Assembly: GCA_949130495.1 (NCBI GenBank)
Contig: OX422221.1
Span: forward strand, 28,064,917-28,128,916
Direction of reading: 5' to 3'
Length of the DNA: 64,000 nt
DNA from: Sambucus nigra
Taxonomy: Eukaryota; Streptophyta; Magnoliopsida; Dipsacales; Adoxaceae
In this document: in pieces, positions 37,801-49,700 of the stretch
How the letters are laid out: every line of letters begins with the position of its first letter
Position numbering within the stretch: position 1 is the first letter of the stretch
Notes under the pieces: model-generated
What the model was told of the DNA's origin: nothing
What the model saw: only the letters and a program-made list of their open reading frames with translations
The model's database searches: none
Translations under genes and position numbers: made by a program

Positions 37801-38084
37801 CTTGCACTTTGTGGATTGCTTGTAGTTGATGTTGCTTGACAAACACTTGTACTTGTTTTGTGGCATGCTTACTTTACTTTTTGTTATAGTTAATTTGGTT
37901 TCCTTATATGTTGGTTGGGTTTGATTTAATTCATAATATAAAATTTGACATTTTATTAATTTAAGGCTAGGTGATTAGTAATTAAAAAGTTATCCGATAG
38001 TCCTGCTAAGAATGAACCATATGAGATTCCGATTTAATTTGGTATATGACCGGTCACTCGGTATTTATTAAGTGGGGTGTCACA
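34839..38084. mobile_element. Long LTR F (3246 bp), with internal duplication
   Basis: Begins TGTAATTTCTGG, ends GGGGTGTCACA, and resembles E and H (GGGTCGAGATAT at about 35030, ATAGGGGCGTC at 37623). No convincing 5-bp duplication flanks it (CATCT versus TTAAT), so it may have arisen by recombination between two insertions or be rearranged. No internal coding part. Without the extra copy of the tandem unit it would be about 2.5 kb, near H and J in length. Confidence 0.7.
35109..36665. repeat. Tandem duplication (two units of about 0.76-0.80 kb) in LTR F
   Basis: Unit 1 (35109-about 35866) and unit 2 (35867-about 36665) both start TGAGTTTGG. They share GGTAAGGGTAAGACAACCAA, AAGAAACCCTTGGATT, CATCTCCCTCATC and ACCTGTTGTGTTGGA. 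Each has its own palindrome pair: 35632/35674 and 36429/36471. Confidence 0.9.
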
Positions 38085-38970
38085 TTAATGTCACAATAAT
38101 TTATGAAATTAATCTAGTAATGTAATTGACTCGTATATCTTCACAAATGAAAAGTTGTACCACTAAAATTCTTTAGAAGCTACTGAGCACCTATATGCAT
38201 TAACATGGGTTCTTGACATTCAAGAAAGGATGTACAAAAGTTGCATTGTTAATGGAGTAAGGTTTCACACCAAGGAGTGTGAAAGTCACCATAAAAGTCA
38301 AAGTAGCGAGTTAGTTTTCAAAAGGGATCACCATGATATTGAAATAGACTTTTATGGAGTTTTGAATAATATTTTTGAGTTGGAATATATCAAAGACAAT
38401 AAGGTTGTTCTATTTAAGTGTGAGTGGTTCAAAGAAGACAAGAAGAAAAAAATTGGAATACAAATTGATGACCACTTCACGAGAATCAACATGAATAGTG
38501 GTTTAATAATGATCCTTATGTCCTAGGGGTGCAAGCGAAGAAAGTTTTTTTAACTCAACGACACAAAGTTGGGAAAAAATTGGAAAGTCATGATAAAGTT
38601 TCAACATCAGCATATGTATGATCCCGATGTGGAAAAAAGTTCATGTGGATACAAATGATGTCTCCAACGATGTTGTTGGTTAAGAGAATGAGCCATCCGC
38701 ATTGTCCAAGTTATTGAGATTTATGTTGTGTCATTGTATAGGGATGATGTTGATTTGGAGGATATTGAAGTCGATGTTGTTCACATAAACGAATTAGCTT
38801 TTGATGAAACCAATTTCATTCAATACGATAATGACGAAGAAGATTCAACATTGCTTGAATATTGTGATACCGACGAGGATCTCGTGGATGATGATGATTA
38901 TGATTGTGACATATATTATTTTTTACTTTTGTTGCTAGACATTAATGTTATTCCTTTAAGTTTGTTATGA
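38085..38970 (+). pseudogene. TNP2 transposase, 3' part (DUF4216 and acidic tail)
   Basis: After a probable intron (38085-38195) the frame reads ATEHLYALTWVLD, then SCIVNGVRFHTKECE, IDFYGVLNNIFELEYI and VLFKCEWF (38235-38430). This is the DUF4216 domain at the C-terminal side of CACTA TNP2. A frameshift lies near 38523. An acidic tail follows (MSLYRDDVDLEDIEVDVVHI and a Asp/Glu run, 38728-38930). It completes the gene broken by E and F. Confidence 0.88.
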
Positions 38971-39218
38971 CGAGATTTGAAACATTTCTTCTTCCCCGAA
39001 AATTAAGCTATTGGGATGGACAATATGATAGTTCTAATTTTTACATTTTATTTATGTGATATGGTGAAAATGATTTATATTTACGTAGTTTTTTTCTTTT
39101 TTTTTGTCTTGTAATACTTTTTCTCACATGTAGTATTTTTCCAGTATATCATCTTGTAATTTATATTAACATGGAATATATATTGCTTGGCGGTATGACA
39201 CCTTAAAGTAAGCGAACA

Positions 39219-40440
39219 ATGGTAGATATCATACCTATTCAATATGTGAATCCACAAATGGCTTCAAATCCTACCCCACCAACGGCTTCAAACCCCGCCC
39301 CATCAACGGCTTCAAATCCCAATCCATCAAGGGCTTCAAACCCCATGATATCTTTGCCTTCAAACCCTATGTCATCTTTTCCTATGAATGCCCTCATAGA
39401 AACCCCTGCTAATAGTACTACTATGCCATATTTTAAGTTTTCTAAATTTAATTTTTAATACAACAACTCTTTTTTAAATTATAATTTGTACATTTTTTTA
39501 AATCTGGTTTTTGCAGCTTGCACCACAGAAAAAAGAGTCTGAGATCCAACTAGAGGAAAGGGTTTTGAGAAGTTTAACAGGGTGGATGGGAACTAATTGA
39601 CTATCAAAATTGCAATGGACAAGGGAAGGCTTATAAATGTGGTAAATTCTTCTAATTTATCAAGTGAATTTGGAATCATTACACGCAATCTCATTCTAGT
39701 TCCTACCAAATGGAAGGATATGTTTGAAAAGGACATATAAGAAGCCATTAAGAGTGTTCATGTATGCGAACTAATATATTTTATATTTATATATGATATA
39801 GATTTCAGTCTACATTTCACATATTACTTAAAATTACTATTTATATATGTTATATATTTCAGTCCAGATTTGACATTAAAATGAATGATAAGTATGTTAT
39901 AGAGCGTTGAAAAATTATTGATGAGTAGAAGCATGGGTGCAAGATATAGGCATCGACTAAGGTTCAAAAAATATAGCAATGTTTAAGTGGCACAATGTGA
40001 TAAGCCAAAGATATTGAAAAATGAAATAATCTTTGTGATTTGTTCTCTAATTTTGAACACCAGGTATAACAAGTGTGTAAAATATAGTAGTCATGTTCTA
40101 TTACTTGACGCACAATATATTAATTATGTATGAAAACTTAATGCAGCATCAATGTGACATTAAGAAGAATAATCGAGCGAAGCAAACTATCAAACATAGT
40201 TAAGGGTCGAGGGAATTTTGCACCATCTCGTTATCACTTGGTATACTTGTGTTTTATAAAAATTATCTTGATATTACTAATTATTTATGATAATATTTGT
40301 TTGTGATAATGATTTTCTTCATTGATCATGTAGAGTGAGGTGGAGAATGATGAGATGAATGAAATGATTACTACAAAAAAACTTAATGCACAAATAAGAA
40401 ATGGTCTTTTCCCAAAGCTCATGAAATATGTGTAAGTATA
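39219..40440 (+). pseudogene. Second CACTA gene (Transposase_24-like), 5' part
   Basis: An open frame at 39219-39458 starts MVDIIPIQYVNPQ and has several ASNPxPx-type repeats, a Pro/Ser-rich N-terminus common in this gene. Later exon-like pieces read DPTRGKGFEKFN and FGIITRNLILVPTKWKDMF (39540-39740), then NNRAKQTIKHS-like (40160-40200). All fit the plant En/Spm Transposase_24 family. The gene is broken by stops. Coding similarity stops near 40435 and returns at 49396, after element I. Confidence 0.75.
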
Positions 40441-40773
40441 CTATATTCTAGAGGAATTCCTTAGGGTCCATTTGAAACAAAAGTGAGCAAATATTTAAAA
40501 AGTTTTTAAATAACTTTTAAATAAGTTTTTTAAAACAATTTTTTAGAAATCGTTTTTCAAAAAAAGATTAAAAATATTTTTTGAAAACAGATTTTAAAAG
40601 ACTTTTTAAAAGGTTAATTTCTGAAATATTTTTTTTAAATGGTGGTTAAAATAATTTTTTTTAATAGTTAAAATAGTTTTTTAAAATATTTAAAGCATTT
40701 ATAATACATTTGAAAATATTGATCCTGCGGAATGAGAGGAAATGATTACAAGATGAGCCTGCACCCAAGGGTA
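40441..40773. other. AT-rich intron-like stretch of CACTA D
   Basis: Long runs of A and T with TTTTTAAAA motifs (40480-40720), noncoding, between the CACTA coding pieces and the left edge of element I. Confidence 0.5.
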
Positions 40774-41940
40774 GTGATTCATCCCAAATGTTGTATGTTA
40801 CACCCCTTTATCCTTGTGCATTTTTGCCCCCTCGTGTATGTTAATTGCTATATTTATGCTCATTAATTAGAAAACTTCTATTATTTATCTTTGTATGTTT
40901 TTTGAGGTATAATTGAGATTTTGCAGGTGTTATGCCTGCACAATGCAAAGTCGGATGCATTTCGAAAAAGTTCGTTGCATGATGCAACTTCGAGGGCAAT
41001 TCAAAAAATTTATACTACAAAACTTGGAGGGTTTCAAAACAGAATCATGTAGATAATTCATTTATCTTCACGTCAGTTCTAACCACACATCATTCCTATT
41101 CCATATGAAGAAGTTTTAGACATTTTCATGTGATGTACCCAGAATTGGATCAGAGCAGGAATATGACTAACAGGTTCCAAATCGATTCAGAATTTTCAGA
41201 ATCGATTCAGAATGTCTAAGTGTCTAGAAAATTGTATTTTTAAGTTTGCTTTTTTTTGGGGGGGTATTTATGGGTAAACATCCTATTAAGTTAGGACTTT
41301 ATTTTAGATACCAAAATAAATCATTTTCATAACGATTAGGAGACTTTGGCAATTTTTGTGGAGCTCCCCTCTCCTCCTTTTTCATTGGGTGTTTACACAT
41401 TTTATGTATGTAATTTCTACTATTCATTGTCTTCGTTACCTAGTTAATGATTTATTTACTTGATCTTTTGATTTGTAATAAATTTAATGCTTAATTAATT
41501 TGTTGTTGGTTTTTTATTTTTTATTTTCTTCACTTAGTAGTTGTTTTAATTAGTTAAATTTATGTGTTGTCCTCAGTTTAAGGTTTGGGGTCATGTGTCC
41601 TCCATTAATGGGTCTCGAGATCTGAAGGTTAGGTTTTGTGTAAAATTATATTTAATTAAAACCTTATGTATTTAAGTTGGAATATTATGCGTTTAACTTT
41701 TATTGTCAAGCAATGTTGGCGTTTAAGGAGATATTATGAATTTAATTCGCGTGTGACCATTTTGGATTAAATGTTTTATCTCACATTTTTAGGTTAGGTC
41801 ACTTCTTGTGTGATGTTTATAATTAATTGATTATGCTCCATTAAATTTCTTTTGAATCGAAATTTTAATTATGCATTGTTTTACCCATAGAGGGGATGTG
41901 ATCCCAACTCTCGTTTTATTAATATTATTTGCATAGTTAA

Positions 41941-44525
41941 TGTAACAACCCTGACTTTTGAGGCCCTATTTTTATATTTATTTACTATGTATAGTAATTA
42001 GATATAAAATGTTGGCATGTGGAGTAAGTATGAATTTGAGAAAGAAAGGATAATATTTACTATGATGTTACATATTTACCGTAAGTATAGGTGAATATTG
42101 TCATGTGGTGTTTTGTAATGTCATAGATATAAAATGACATTTTGACTTAAAATGAAACCGGAACCTAAAATGAATTATAGAATTTCCAAATGATAATTTG
42201 GATGGCGTAGTTAGTTCCGGGAGGTACGAGATAGTCAAATTATGTGCCATTTTGTATTTTGAGGATTTGGGCACTTTTGACTGGTTTTACCTTAAATGTG
42301 TAGTTGCGTATTATTTTATCGCGGTGTTTATTATTTGAGTTAGTAATTATAAACTAAGGAATGTTTTATGTCTTGAAAACCACTTATTTCCCTTAAGTGG
42401 GATTAGTGACTAGAGAAAGAGAGAGAAGAAGAAGAAAACCTAAGTGGAGAAAGTGAAAGATTGAAGCTTGGGTGATTGTTCTTGCATACAACTTCATCAA
42501 AATCTGAACTTGCAAACTTGAGGTAAGTTTTCTACTTGTTATTATGTGATTTAAGTTGAACAATTAGTGTTGATAGTTGTGGTTTATTTATGGTTTAAGA
42601 AAGTTAGGTTTTGGTTGGATGTATGGGCTATAAATCCTTGGAGATTGATTTGAATTGATGATGGTGTAATTTATGGTTATTGGATGTAACTAAATTCTAT
42701 TGATGGTCATAAATGAAGAGGGTTTTTGGTTGTTGGAAGAAGATAGGAGTTTTAGGTCTGCTATGACCGGTCGACCGGATCTTCGGGGGAGGGCACACTG
42801 CTTTCCTACCAAAGTCTGAATTTTGGAGTGCGGTCGACCGCGGTCCGTGACCGGTAGACAGGCCCCTCCTACCTGGACATTATGCTTTTCTTCGTAGGCC
42901 AAATCTTGAGACGCGGTCGACCGCGATCTGAGGATCGATCGACCGGTCCCCTATTTTTCACTCTTAAACTTTATTTTTGTTTCCTAGGTTCTTCTTGTAA
43001 ATTAGGGAATAGGAACCTTCTTGCATGAAGTAAACATAGAGTTTTAGAGTTTTAGTTGAGTTTGGTCATTACCCTATAGTTGAATGGGATCACTTGGGGT
43101 TAATTCATGGGTACTTAAAGTGATGGTTAGGCATCACTGCCAATTTGGTAAATTACTTGGAAAGTAAGAGTTATAAGCCCACATTTGGAAACGTTAGAGG
43201 CCCTATTAAGGTATATAGCACCCTGGGGACTCGTAAGACTATGGTGACCATTGGGAGAATACTTCGGGACTTAAAAATACGAATAATATTAATGAAAATA
43301 TTCAAGGATTATGGTTTCAAATAAAATGAAACGCATGTGATTATTGGTAATGAATATGATAATGAGACTAGTTGGGTAAATGTTAATTTACTTAAACACA
43401 CCTCTCTAAATGCTATCATAAGGAAAGCTCGCGCATGAGGTGATGTTCCCTGGCTATTGAATGCAGGCTGACTATAATCCTCGGCCATATGCGGGATTTT
43501 TATATGTTTTTATTCGCTAGTGAGGTAATTCTAGGTGTGGTTATGACTCACTCACAAGTATATGGCCACTTCCCGACGTGTGTTAGGTGCCCAGGTTGTC
43601 TTCTATAGATAGGCCCTGGAAGATGATAGTCATTTAGGGGCGCGCCCAGTGGGGAAACTCGGAGGGGCGGTCTTAGAAACGTTATATGTATAAGAATATA
43701 ACCTTTCTAACTCAAGTGGGACTTGAGATATGTAAATTGCCATAAGAAAATGAGATGGTAATTATAATCCTGCTAAGGAATGGAAAACAATAAGATGTAA
43801 GAAGAGATGAGATTTAAATTTTAAATTTCTCTTGCTTAATTAATTACTGTTAAAAACATTTAAACTGCATTATCATATTTGATGATTAGGTTGTTAGATT
43901 CTCATCTACATCATTCATGATTAATTGTCCATACCTATCATGCTTCCTGTTCTGCTGGGAATCATATATAAATCGGGCCCTGACCCGTTTATTTTTTATG
44001 TTGTGCATGTTATTGTATCTGCTCAGGTGCTCCTCCGCAAGGGCGCCCGTTGTTATATTCCTATTTCATATGCTTTTGACGAGCTGTATGATTTTGCATA
44101 TTATTATAGGATGTTGTTAGACGCCTTCAGTTTTAGATTCTAGATATGATCGGGTCTTTCATTCGGGTGTGTGGCCCATCTTTTTTACTTGTTAATGAAT
44201 GTATTATGTAAAGTATTGAATTATTGAAACACACTGAATGTAACTGTGGGCCGACAGATTATTCGGTCCTTTTTATTGTATGTCATTTTCATATATATTT
44301 ATATGTTTCTTTGGAACTCCACTTTCTCATCAGTTTTGGGTTCTTAAATTTATTTTCTTAACTTGTAACCAAACCAAATTTTGGCAACCCATGTTCTGAT
44401 TTATTGGGTGGTTTTCCCATATACCTATTTTATTGTTATGATGCGGAGAATGATTTCCATCCATGATTCCGTTATGTCGAGGTATCGGGCTGGCCACCCC
44501 TTATTTCGAATAGCGGGTTGTCACA
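41941..44525. mobile_element. Solo LTR J (2585 bp)
   Basis: TGTAACAACCC to GGTTGTCACA with perfect duplications GTTAA at 41936-41940 and 44526-44530. No coding part. It shares the long-LTR features of E and H: GTACGAGATAGTCAAA at about 42223, GGCCCTGACCCG at 43976, CAGGTGCTCCTCCGCAAGGG at 44024. Probably a Ty3/gypsy chromovirus LTR (inference). It is the innermost layer of the nest. Confidence 0.93.
42767..42950. repeat. GGTCGACC palindrome cluster in LTR J
   Basis: CCGGTCGACCGG (42767-42778), GCGGTCGACCGC (42830-42841) and the 14-base CGCGGTCGACCGCG (42912-42925), then ATCGATCGACCGGT near 42934. All are perfect or near-perfect CG-rich palindromes. Confidence 0.88.
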
Positions 44526-44762
44526 GTTAACTTAGTTTTACCCTTTCTTTATTTCCATCCATATCATCTTTTACACTTAAATTCTAAAAGTAGTAAATCT
44601 ATTACAGTATGTACAACACTCCCTATGGGTTTTCTATACCCAGGATGGCCACTATACTCCCTTTATCGAGTGGAGGTAGAGTTTAGGTTTTCGGCATGGT
44701 GGGTGGTGAATCCAACATGGACAGTGTCCTCACACAAGCACACAATTCGCGCCACGTCAAAA

Positions 44763-44780
44763 TGGTGTCGTTACCGAGGA
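44763..44780 (+). promoter_or_regulatory. Primer-binding site of element I (tRNA-Asp-like)
   Basis: TGGTGTCGTTACCGAGGA, close to the TGGCGCCGTTGCCGGGGA primer site known in Athila/Tat-type elements (from memory). Confidence 0.65.
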
Positions 44781-44920
44781 TTGTTTTGTTATACATTGTA
44801 ATTGTTTTATTATTTCGTAGTATTTTTCTTTGCATTTGTATTCTTTGTTTTAACCTTTTTTTCAGGTTTGCACATTTTAGGGCCAAGAAACATTGAATAA
44901 TCGGCCTCACACCTCTCCAC

Positions 44921-45902
44921 GTGATTTTTTCATCAACAAACTATTCGGTAATGATGTATTTTTATAGTAATATTGGAAATTGTACTGGTTCTTTATTTGG
45001 GACTAGTTATCAAAATTTACATTCTCAAGAATCTGCGCCTCCACCTATTACTGTGCGTGAAGGCCGTCAAACTAGTGAGAATGAAAGGCTTAAAAACATA
45101 TATCGGGAACAAAATTATTTTTGGGAACTTGAGTTGGATGCATTATTCGAATCCAATGACGATTTTCCTTTCAATGTTTTTGAAGTTGAAGAAGAGTTTC
45201 AACCAAATGAGGAATCCGAGGTTCTATAGCCAAGCAAGCCTACTTTGGAAGAAACCCTGCTTATTTTCACCCAAAGCGTGGATAGCGTTACTGGTGGTGG
45301 TTTACTATCGAGCCACTTTATAATGAGATTATTTCTTATTTTAAATCAATGAGGAGGTTGAGACTTCTATTCACTTCAAATTTTTGAAGAACATTTCATT
45401 GAAAATGAGTATATCTCCCTTGAAATTCAATATCTTTGTGATGATGAATTACTTGGGATTGAATTTATTTCATCACAATTTTTCTTTATCGTTATTAAAC
45501 CATTAGAAGTAAAGCTTGATTCCTATGATTTCATTAAAACTCTTGAAACTTTTAAACGTTTTATCGAAAAGTACTCTTTGCTTATATTGTTTTTCAAGAA
45601 GGATTTTTCTCCTTTGTGTGCCCCACCTCCCATTCTACTTGAAACCTTTGGGAGGTGATTCTATTTTTCATGGATCTCAATTGTACTTGTACCCCTTAGT
45701 ATCCAAATCCCCCATCACCCTTCTCAAATTTGTAATTGGTGATGGTTCATTTCTTATGCTTTACACATGTTTTACGTTGTTCAAATGGAATTCTTATTTT
45801 TCGGAAGGCATGCATGCAAGGGATGATCCATCGTTGATCCTTCAAGGAGAAATTTTATTTTGGGAGGATCCTAAAACATTTCGAAATCTAGTGTATAGTT
45901 AG
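44921..45902 (+). pseudogene. Internal frames of element I, function unknown
   Basis: An open frame at 44921-45229 includes QESAPPPITVREGRQTSENE and an acidic tail. It continues after a stop in other frames (PTLEETLLIFTQSVDSVTGG; IEFISSQFFFIVIKPLEVKL; an open frame at 45516-45902). I recognise no retroviral domain. It may be a remnant of a gag-like product or an element-specific frame, as seen in some LARDs. Confidence 0.4.
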
Positions 45903-46949
45903 TTAGAAATTAAAATTGTAGGTTGTAAATATTTAGTTTTTTTATATTTTTTCTTTCTTTCTTTTTTCTCTCTTTTTAATTGTAGTTTAGTGTAATTAGT
46001 TAAAAATTTTGTTATGCTTGGTTCTAACATGTTTTTTATATTTAAGGGACTCGTACTTATCATAGATCGCTCCAATTTTGGGTAATATCTTTATTTTCCT
46101 CTTTTTATGTTGTGTTCTTGATTCGCAATGAGGATAGTACAATATTTAAGTTAGGGGTTATGGGTTATTGTTCCCATTTCTTTTTAAGTTTCATTGATTG
46201 AATCACACGTTAGTTACTAAGCATGTTTTTCTTTTAAAAATTTGAAAATTTCAAAAATATTTTCTTTCTCTTTCTCCCTTTTTGGCAGTTTTGCCTTTGT
46301 TTTCGATAATAAATCTCAATAAATACCCGATCCAATAGGCAATTCAACGATGCATGTTCTCAATTTTAGAAGTTATTAGATTTAGTTCTCAAAATAAATG
46401 ATAATATGAATAACTTCACGAATTAAACTTTAAGCCTATGAGCACATATATTTGTCTTGTTCTATTTATTTGGTGTAAGATTTTTATAACTCGGTAGTAT
46501 TTTGTTACATTGTATATACTTGCACCGAATGAGCTTCAGGCTTTTCTTTGTTTGTGAGTGTTGTACACTACTCTTTCCTCATTGAAAACGTTAAATTCGT
46601 TGGTAATCTCACTATTCTTTCATTGATCATTCATTAATTGAGTTCATTTATGAAATACTTTATTTGGTCATGTTTTCAAAGTTATTTTGACTCGAGAATT
46701 GCGTAATTTTGAGGAAATGATCATAGGCCATCTTTGTTATATCACCCATATTGACCTTGACCTCACCTTAACTATTTCCCTAGTCAAATCCTTTGAACCA
46801 TAATAGAGCGTTTCATTTCATAACCAAAAATCCAATTACCAACTCTATATTGGAGTTATACACCATATATATCACCTTTCATACCTTTGTTTAGAATGAT
46901 ACTTGGGATTGAATAATATTTCTATTAAATGGTTACAATTAATCATGTG

Positions 46950-47045
46950 AGAGTGAAAAAGGTGACGAAAAAAGTTCAGTGAAAAAGAAAAGAAAAAGTG
47001 AAAAACAAGAGGAAAAGAAGAAAAGGAAAAAAAAGAAAGAAAAGG
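46950..47045. repeat. Long purine-only tract in element I
   Basis: About 95 bases, almost all A and G on the plus strand (GTGAAAAAG, then repeated AAAGAAAAG), near the middle of the interior. Too far from the LTR to be the usual priming tract. Confidence 0.7.
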
Positions 47046-47969
47046 TTGTACATGTTTTATGTAGTGTTAAATAACAATTGTTTAGTCTCTACATTGTTAT
47101 ATTCAATGCTTTTATGGATATTTTATTCCAGTTTTGAATGTGCCCGCATTTTTCATTATTTTAAATTTTTGTCTCTGAACACCTTTGAATCTGTACATAT
47201 ACCTTTCGTTTCATAACCTTAACCCCAAACCTAGTTTACAACCATATACAAGTCTTATGTGATCTCAAGGTGAATGGAATTCAAAATTTTAAGAAGTTGC
47301 GATAATTTGTGAAAAAACATTCCATCTCTCTTAATGAATGGTATCTTTCATTGAGATTATACATTTTTCACTTTATATATAACGTTCTTCATTAGTGACA
47401 TGTTCATTTCCTTGTTCCGATTTCCATTTAATCTTTATTCCCACATGTCCCGTGTATTACCTCTTGTTCTGAGTGATTTTATTTTTTGAGTGTAATACCC
47501 GGTGAAGATTGATATTTATGCACGCTTTAACGTTTGTCCAATTTATAAACATTTTCGACAAATCATACAATGCATGTGCTCACTCCCTTCCCACTATTAA
47601 GTTTTCAATTCGATAAAGTTCATCCTATAATGTTAATAACTACAGAATTATGTGTGAATTCATTCACTTTTCCAGTAACATGTTAAAATCCCTTCCGTTA
47701 TTGTTGAGTTTGTTTTTTTGATCGACTGGGCATATTTTGAGGAAATTTTGATGTTTGTGGGTTTCATCCATGAAAACTTTCACGAGACAACACTCGACCA
47801 CTAGGGTAACCTAGGGGTTTAATAGCTTATTGAATATGCTAAATGGAATCGTTCCCCCGTGAAAGTGGCATATATCCTTTGTACATATTTCCTCCCTTTT
47901 GGGTATTTATTTCTTAGCTAGTTTCTCTTCACTTCATTGTTAGGGACTAGAAATGTGTAAGTTTGGGGG

Positions 47970-49394
47970 TGAGATTCAACCCGAATATTTTATTTTAAAC
48001 CCCTTTATTCTTTTAAATTTTAGCCCCGTCGTGTATCTTAATTCCTATATTTATACTCATTAACTAGAAAAAATTTATTATTGATGCTTATACTCTTTTT
48101 TAGGTATAGTTGATCTTTTGTAGGTGTTATGCGTGCACAATGCAAAGTTGGATGTGTTTCGAGAAAGTTTCATTGCAAGACAAAACTTCAAGGGCATTTT
48201 GATAATTTCATACTACACAATTTGTAGGGTTTCAAAATAGAATCATGTAGATGATTGAATCATCTTCCCATTGGTTTCGACCATTCTTCATTCCGATTCC
48301 GTATGAAGAAGTTGTAGCTGTTTCCCAACGTCATACTAAGAATTGGATCGAAGCAAGAATGGGACTGCCAGGTTCCAAATCAATTCGAAATTTTCCAAAT
48401 GGATTCGGAATGTCTGAATATCCACAAATTTGTATTTTAAGAGGGTTTTTGGTTGGGTATTTATGGGTAAACATCCTATTAAGTTGGGACTTCATTTTAG
48501 ATACCAAAAGAACTCATTTTTCTTAGTTTTTAGGGTTAGAAGACTTTGGGGATTTTTTTGGAGATCCCCTCTCCTCCTTTCTCTTTGGATGTTTATCCAT
48601 TTTATTTAAGTAATATCTACTATCCATTGCCTTCCTTACCGAGTTAATGATTTATTTAATTGGTGTCTTACTTTATAGTTTATTTTCATGCTTAGTTAAT
48701 TTGTTGTTGGTTATTTATTTGTTCTTTTCTTCACTTAGTATTTGTTTTAATTAGTTTAATTTATGTATTTTCCTTAGTTGTAGGGTTGGGGTCATGTATT
48801 CGCCATTAATAGGTCTCGAGCTCCGAAAGTTAAATTTTGTGTAAAATTGAGTTTATTTGAAACCTCGTATATAAAATTTTGAATATTATGCGTTTAACCT
48901 TCTTTGTCACCCAACATTGGTGTTTAAAGTGATATTCCGAATTTAATCCACGTGTGACCATTTTTGATGAAGTGTTTTATATTGCATTTTTGGGTTAGGC
49001 CTATTCATGCATGATTTTAAAAATTAATTGACTACACTCAGTTAAATTGCTTTGGAATCGAATATTCTAATTATGCATTGTTTAGCCCATAGGAGGGATG
49101 TGATCCCAACTCTCGTTTTATTAATATTAAATGCATAGTTAACTTCTTCTTTTTTTCCATTTCTTTATTTCCAACCATATCACCTTTTAAACATTTATTT
49201 TAAAAGTAATAAATCTATTACAATCTGCCCAACATTCCCTATGGATTTTCTATACCCAGGTTGGCTGCTAGACTCCCTTTCTCGAGTGTTGTTAGAGTTT
49301 AGGTTGTTTGCATTGCGGGAGGTGAACCTAACAACAGCGGTGTCCTCACACAAACACACGATTTGCTCCACTTCAAAATGGTGTCATTACCGTT
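47970..49394 (+). repeat. 3' LTR of element I, with primer-site-like tail
   Basis: Matches the 5' LTR to CTTCA at 49375. Similarity continues through AAATGGTGTCATTACCG to 49394, that is, into the primer-site sequence. CACTA coding sequence starts directly after. The preceding tract AGTTTGGGGGTGA (47959-47971) looks like a polypurine tract. Confidence 0.75.
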
Positions 49395-49700
49395 ATGTAG
49401 TGAACCATTCACTCCTGATGAGATATTTGATCAATTAATTGGTACTAAGTCAAGTAATATAATAGGTCTTGGCAATGGTCTAAAAGTTACTAAGTCAAAT
49501 GCATCACGCGCGATGCATAATTGGAGGAGGTCCTCAAGGAAGCTCATAGAGCTAACCGTGAGTTAAGGGAACAACTGCAGACTCATCCTGAGTGTATGGA
49601 GAATTTAGAAGCTTCTTATGATGGATGTGACAAGATGTTTGATGCTTTAAAGGCATCTGGTATTCTTCCTTTCACATTTATCATATGGTAAGATTTAATC
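49395..49700 (+). pseudogene. Second CACTA gene (Transposase_24-like), 3' part
   Basis: Reads PFTPDEIFDQLIGTKSSN, GLGNGLKVTKSNASRAMHN, then after a shift EAHRANRELREQLQTHPECM and MFDALKASGILPF. This is the G-x-G-P motif and coiled tail of the Transposase_24 family. It continues the gene that stops at 40435 on the other side of element I. Confidence 0.78.

Larger units (their letters stand above)
40774..44759 (+). repeat. 5' LTR of element I, interrupted by solo LTR J
   Basis: The LTR runs 40774-41940 and resumes at 44531-44759 after J and its duplication, giving about 1.4 kb. It ends CACGTCA, a few bases before the primer site. The start is placed by alignment with the 3' copy. Confidence 0.75.
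40774..49394 (+). mobile_element. Non-autonomous LARD-like LTR element I
   Basis: Two related LTRs, about 1.4 kb each once J is removed, lie at about 40774-44759 and about 47970-49375. Shared landmarks are GGTGTTATGC(C/G)TGCACAATG, AGAATCATGTAGAT, GATCCCAACTCTCGTTTTAT, TTTCTATACCCAGG and TGTCCTCACACAA. The primer site TGGTGTCGTTACCGAGGA (44763-44780) resembles the tRNA-Asp type used by Athila/Tat-like elements. A purine tract (AGTTTGGGGGTGA) precedes the 3' LTR. The 3.2-kb interior has no protease, integrase or RT, hence LARD-like. It is inserted in the second CACTA gene. The outer left edge is approximate. Confidence 0.75.

Noticed and set aside
34839..38084. Reading E and F as the two LTRs of one element
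   Set aside because: They are only 67 bp apart, that sliver is CACTA coding sequence, their sequences differ widely, and E has its own perfect duplication.
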